Positions 7,191-10,635 of a DNA stretch of 10,635 nt are shown one piece after another (position 1 is the first letter of the stretch; each line of letters opens with the position of its first letter). The notes under the pieces were generated by a model. The model saw nothing but the letters and a program-made list of their open reading frames with translations, did no database searches and was not told the origin of the DNA. The stretch is from Saksenaea vasiformis B4078 (lineage: Eukaryota; Mucoromycota; Mucoromycetes; Mucorales; Saksenaeaceae): positions 1 to 10,635 of the forward strand of contig JNDT01002343.1 of assembly GCA_000697055.1 (NCBI GenBank), given 5' to 3'. Made by a program: the position numbers and the translations under genes.

Positions 7191-8877
7191 ATGGATGGAG
7201 TGCAAAAGCAAGTGGGCAGGATACATCACGCACCAACTTGCACACTTTGGCTGTACAACGACTCAATGTGTCAAAAGCCAGTACGCAGCTCTCAAGAAGG
7301 ACATATGCACATTGACAAGTATTGAGCAGTCATTTGAAAAAATGCATTGCTACTACATAGAAAAGATACACCATCGAATATTGTCAAGAATTCATGCATA
7401 TATATTTGACTAGAACGATGAATGGAAGCTTGTGCACTCTAAGGAAGCCACTACCATCGACGTTCTGCTCTTGGAGGGTGACCATGCGTGACTTCTCCCC
7501 ATCCTTGAGAAAGTCTCTGCGCATGCCCTGTTGGCGATCCAAGAACAGCTCTCACCATCGACTCCGAATGTAACTGGTGATGAATGTCATTGCTAGTGCC
7601 ACCTGGTGTTCAATCTCCCTTGTTGATATACACTTCCTTTGGACCACCCGTTGACCATGTCTGATGTCTCAAAGTGATGGCACCTTCAGCCCAATGATTG
7701 CCATAATCAGGAGCCCTCACAGACTGATCAGCTTCATGCATCGTGGAGGCATTACCTTCATAAGTTAGATATGAAGTTTCTGGAATGTCAGGACAAACAA
7801 CAGGTTGCAACACTTCTGCAAAAATTGAAAAAACTGGTAGATATGCCTGTTGCACAGTACGCTGATATCTTAAGTCCAGATATTAACAATGTGAGAGCAC
7901 CTGGCTGCCTGAGAAAGCCAAAGAGAATTCTCTTGGTCTTCGAATTTACATCAAAACATGCAATGCACAAACTCAGACTGCTAAAATACATTGGCAAATA
8001 CAAATGGCAAACACATAATTTTGAACAACTACTGGTAACTGAAACAAAGCCAAATGTTTGTTAATAAAAGGGAAGTATGTCTACTTACAAAAGCATTTTT
8101 AGGAGCCAGAGAAACCAAAACAAGTCGACTATCAAACACTACACAAAAGACCTCTACAAGAACAGGAAGAGGATTCTGTACACAAAAGATATATTTATTC
8201 TGCATGGACAGGCACTCTAACATATATGTAGCAGGCCTATAAAGATGATGAAGCAGTTCTACTTTAACATGGATCCTGCAATTCCATCTGAGGCTATCAT
8301 TGGAACAGAGGATGTAAAAGCAGATGGCTTTTGTAGTTTTCACACTCTTGCATTACTGGTCAAAGGAGACAAAAACTGATACCCTGAAGTGAAAAGGAAC
8401 ATGCTGACAATGCTCACAAAGCATGAAGACATTTATCGGAATCATTTCTGGTATGATGTTGTAGATTTGAAATGAAGGATTGGAACAGGAAAGGACAATG
8501 ACATTCTTTCACCTGAGAAATCGTCAGCATCACATTTTGCAACTTGGTGGCAGGGCCCAGAATGCTTCCAGCTAGCTGCTGACACATATAGGCGACCAAT
8601 TGCAGTATATTCTGACGCTGGCACAGTAGCAGTAATGATAGACAAAGACATAACAATGCAGGTCCTAAAAGCACTACCACAAACATACTTGCCAATCTTC
8701 AGCCCAGTGAATAAGAAAGACATGCCCATACCATTGTTGTTTCACCATGTGAATGGGAACCATTGGGCCACTGTCTCCATCAAGCGCTCCATCAAGATGA
8801 GATGGCCTATTATCAATGTCTTTCATAGCAGAGTATGCAGCAAATTGCAGCAGAACAGCCACATAAAGAGCTACTGA

Positions 8878-10415
8878 AATTTGTACCTGTCGTTCTACAA
8901 GGCTTCTGATTTGAATGAGACTGGTATCATAACCATTGACCTGACCTGAGCATGCTAGGTAAGAATCCAGTATAGGGATTACTATATCTTAGGATTCATG
9001 TTAACTGACATTATAGCAATGATTATGTCTTCCTTTTTTCTTTTCCTTTTTCTTTTTATTTTTTCTTGAAATATATTGGAGGCACACTCATAGAAGATCT
9101 TTTTTTAGGGAAAAAAAGGCTTGAGGATAGCGTTGATCAAATGCTACTGCCAGGATAATCGTTTACTAAGTATAAGTTGGATTATGTATTTACTAACGCC
9201 TCTGTATTCAAATACATGAAGAGTCAACGACAGCCAACAGTGATAATTGTAAAAGGAAATTAAGGTAAAAGGAAATACCACAAGTTGCAAACAAGCCAAA
9301 AAGTCAACATTTAAATAGGAATCGTTTTACAGGTTTTTGCAGGATGAATTTTTTTGCTACCATTGTGTAATCTTTTTTTTTTCTACCTGAAGGTAATGCA
9401 GAGCTCAATTCTGATGAAAATTTTGGCATAGACAATTAGGTCTCTTGAGTAATATTGTATTTTTATTGTAGTATTACTAGAAGCAAAAAGACACAAAAGT
9501 AAATCAATCATAAAAGAAGATAAAGGCAAGTATGATAGTTCCTTTTTATTCTATTCTAATGTTTTAGTTTCTTGATCAATTGACTTTGTATATCATTAAT
9601 TAAATATATGCCTAGAAACTATGAAAATGTCCACTTTAAACAAGCATGATCAAAATGTAATATACTAGCATTATTATTTTTAAGAATGCAGTATTTCACA
9701 TCCAGTATATGTTGCTATTGTTTCTTTACATTAGAAAAACATTGATGACTTTGTCTATCTAGAAAAGGAGCTGAATTTCTTTGAAATCAAACCTTTATGA
9801 AATGTCTCATTAAGGTGTCTATGCCAGCTAGTGAGAATGGTATCTCTCATTGACTGTATGAGTAGATGTCATATATCTATCTATCATTTTCCAGTTTGCA
9901 AGGCAGTATTGAATTTAATGCTTTTTTGAGTATTCTTTATCTGTAGACTATATTTATATTAACAAAAATGCAAAAGAAGGAATAGTATCAATATATTTTT
10001 AGATTGCCAGTAGTATGGATTAGAAATTAAACTGCAATCGAAGTGAGATTAGTTGCTTTCAAGCTCAAAATATTTCTTTTAGCCATAAGTATGCTACAAT
10101 TGTATTATTCCTTGGGGAAACAATACATACAGAAGATAACAGTCTATTGCGCTGTAGGATCCCATTTTTTTATTATTTTATTTTCTTTAATTTTTTTCTT
10201 TTTGCTTATTTTAGTTTTTTTTCTTTTGTTATCTTTTTATTTTGTTATTTTTTTTTATTTCTATCTTATTCTTATCTTGAAACTACCGGTGTTAAATAAA
10301 TGGGGATGAAGAAAAACGATGGAGAAAAAGAATGAAGAACACTAAGATACAGCAACCGCCGCTTCAGATTAAAAACCCCCAAATCACATGGTTTACACCC
10401 CCCACATTTGTGCTG
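8878..10415. other. Long noncoding segment between the MULE gene and its right end
   Basis: After the gene the transposase frame stays open to 8946, so 8878-8958 may be the original C-terminus (LYLSFYKASDLNETG). From there to the right repeat array I find no gene. The region is AT-rich, with a CT tract at about 9026-9068, a short direct repeat GTAAAAGGAAAT at 9249-9260 and 9265-9276, and T-rich runs at about 10165-10265. A plus-strand frame at 10043-10309 is open only because of those T-rich runs and gives Phe/Leu-rich low-complexity sequence. It may be decayed cargo or simply a long subterminal region. Confidence 0.45.
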
Positions 10416-10540
10416 CGTAGCAACACAGGAAGGTTCATAACGTAGCAACACAGGAAGGTTCACAACGTAGCAACACAGGAGAGTTCATACCGTAGCAACA
10501 CGGGTAAATCAGTAACAAGGCAACCCGGGAGAATTTAGTT
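10416..10540 (+). repeat. Right subterminal array of five 25-bp tandem repeats
   Basis: Five units of exactly 25 bp start at 10416, 10441, 10466, 10491 and 10516. The first three begin CGTAGCAACACAGGA and are almost identical; the fourth begins CGTAGCAACACGGG and the fifth, diverged, CAAGGCAACCCGGG. The units lie directly inside the right terminal repeat, and their core is the inverted form of the left array. There are no unique spacers. Confidence 0.92.
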
Positions 10541-10544
10541 TCAA

Positions 10545-10635
10545 GATAGATTTCTTTTTTTGTATCGATCAATTTTTGTATAAATACTTCAACTTTTTGT
10601 TCAATAAATCAACAGGTTAAAACAGCATCTTTCTC
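10545..10635 (-). repeat. Right terminal inverted repeat of the MULE
   Basis: This is the reverse complement partner of 5171-5260. Read on the minus strand it begins GAGAAAGATGCTG at the very last base of the window, against AGAAAAGATTGTACTG on the left. It may continue past the window edge. On the plus strand it includes ATTTTTGTATAAATA (10572-10586) and CAGGTTA (10613-10619). Confidence 0.78.

Larger units (their letters stand above)
5888..8877 (+). pseudogene. MULE transposase with FAR1 finger, SWIM finger and OTU protease domain
   Basis: Three predicted exons (5888-6621, 6690-7148, 7191-8877) give about 959 codons. Order: a FAR1/WRKY-GCM1-type zinc finger (GFAVVTKF at about 6008, Cys at 6059, CSCP at about 6138-6149, HNH at about 6230-6238); the MULE core with LLIDATY (first Asp at 6599), VAVTDQC (second Asp at 6868), CTWH (6931-6942) and HFGCTTTQCVKS, where the expected catalytic Glu is Lys at 7273; a SWIM finger CHC...LPC-stop-Y (about 7588-7629), its last His now Tyr; and an OTU-type cysteine protease with ADGFCSF (Asp at 8323, Cys at 8332) and NGNHWATV (His at 8761). 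Fourteen in-frame stops lie between 6065 and 8475. The TGA at 8875 may be the true end or another mutation, since the frame stays open to 8947. ATG 5888 is the first after an upstream stop. The copy is dead, but every domain is recognisable. Confidence 0.9.
5170..10635 (+). mobile_element. Mutator-like element (MULE) with OTU-domain transposase
   Basis: The element is bounded by inverted terminal repeats of about 90 bp: the left end near 5171 aligns by eye with the reverse complement of the last bases of the window. Inside each terminal repeat lies an array of a GTAGCAAC-containing repeat, in opposite orientations at the two ends. Between them sit one large MULE transposase gene on the plus strand (5888-8877) and long noncoding stretches on both sides. 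Total length is at least 5.46 kb. Target-site duplications of 8-11 bp, usual for MULEs, cannot be tested because the right flank lies outside the window. The coding region is more GC-rich than the flanks. The encoded protein is broken by many stops, so this copy could move only if helped by another copy. Confidence 0.85.

Noticed and set aside
8029..8729. Minus-strand coding regions opposite the OTU domain
   Set aside because: The plus-strand frame has recognisable OTU motifs here; the minus-strand frames have none.
8740..8790. Ulp1/C48 protease instead of OTU
   Set aside because: The GNHWATV motif alone fits either, but the upstream ADGFCSF block puts the Cys before the His within a Asp-Gly-x-Cys motif, as in OTU; in Ulp1 enzymes the His comes first and the Cys last.
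5888..8877. TGA read as an amino acid (alternative genetic code)
   Set aside because: TGA falls at expected Arg as well as Trp positions, TAA and TAG also interrupt the frames, and several catalytic residues are lost by the same transitions. Mutation explains all of it; a single code change does not.
10043..10309. Small plus-strand gene for a hydrophobic peptide
   Set aside because: The open frame is produced by T-rich simple sequence; the peptide is Phe/Leu/Ile-rich, without motifs or neighbours to support it.
10416..10540. CRISPR-like repeat array
   Set aside because: Units are directly adjacent 25-bp tandem copies with no unique spacers, and they sit inside a transposon end in a eukaryotic context.

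Overview
The window looks like a stretch of transposon-dense, AT-rich eukaryotic DNA with no intact host gene. An early-diverging filamentous fungus (Mucoromycota-like) is the most likely source. That rests on the mix of element families (a chromodomain Ty3/Gypsy element, a Tc1-like element, and a Mutator-like element with a FAR1-type zinc finger and an OTU protease domain), on the very short predicted introns (42 and 68 nt), and on the low GC of the flanks. The organism call is inference; no rRNA, tRNA or host marker gene is present.

Layout. (1) About 1-600 is AT-rich noncoding DNA where the 3' LTR of the next element would be expected; I could not fix its ends. (2) 602-3534, minus strand: a dead Ty3/Gypsy chromovirus pol, read in the order retropepsin end, reverse transcriptase, RNase H, integrase, chromodomain. 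(3) 3536 to about 4470, minus strand: a dead Tc1-like transposon whose end lies against the retropepsin sequence at a TA, so it appears to have inserted into the Ty3 element; its N-terminal half and right terminal repeat are missing. (4) About 4470-5170: purine-rich (plus strand) DNA without recognisable genes. (5) About 5170-10635: a Mutator-like element (MULE) of at least 5.46 kb. It has degenerate terminal inverted repeats of about 90 bp at both ends, arrays of a GTAGCAAC-containing repeat just inside each end in opposite orientation, one large broken gene (5888-8877, two predicted introns, about 959 codons), and about 1.4 kb of unexplained AT-rich DNA before the right end.

The strongest unifying signal is how these elements died. 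The pol and Tc1 frames and the spliced MULE frame each run for hundreds to about 950 codons with at most one frameshift but many in-frame stops. Where the family motif predicts the original residue, the stop is explained by a single C-to-T or G-to-A change (Arg CGA to TGA, Gln CAA/CAG to TAA/TAG, Trp TGG to TGA/TAG). The same transitions explain lost key residues: one Asp of the reverse transcriptase YxDD box, the integrase catalytic Glu and one zinc Cys, the first Asp of the Tc1 triad, the MULE catalytic Glu, and the SWIM-finger His. This points to a RIP-like process or deamination of methylated cytosine acting on all three families.

The most distinctive object is the MULE. Its single protein joins a FAR1/WRKY-GCM1 finger, a MULE DDE transposase core, a SWIM finger and a C-terminal OTU-type cysteine protease domain whose Asp-Gly-x-Cys and His-Trp motifs are still readable.
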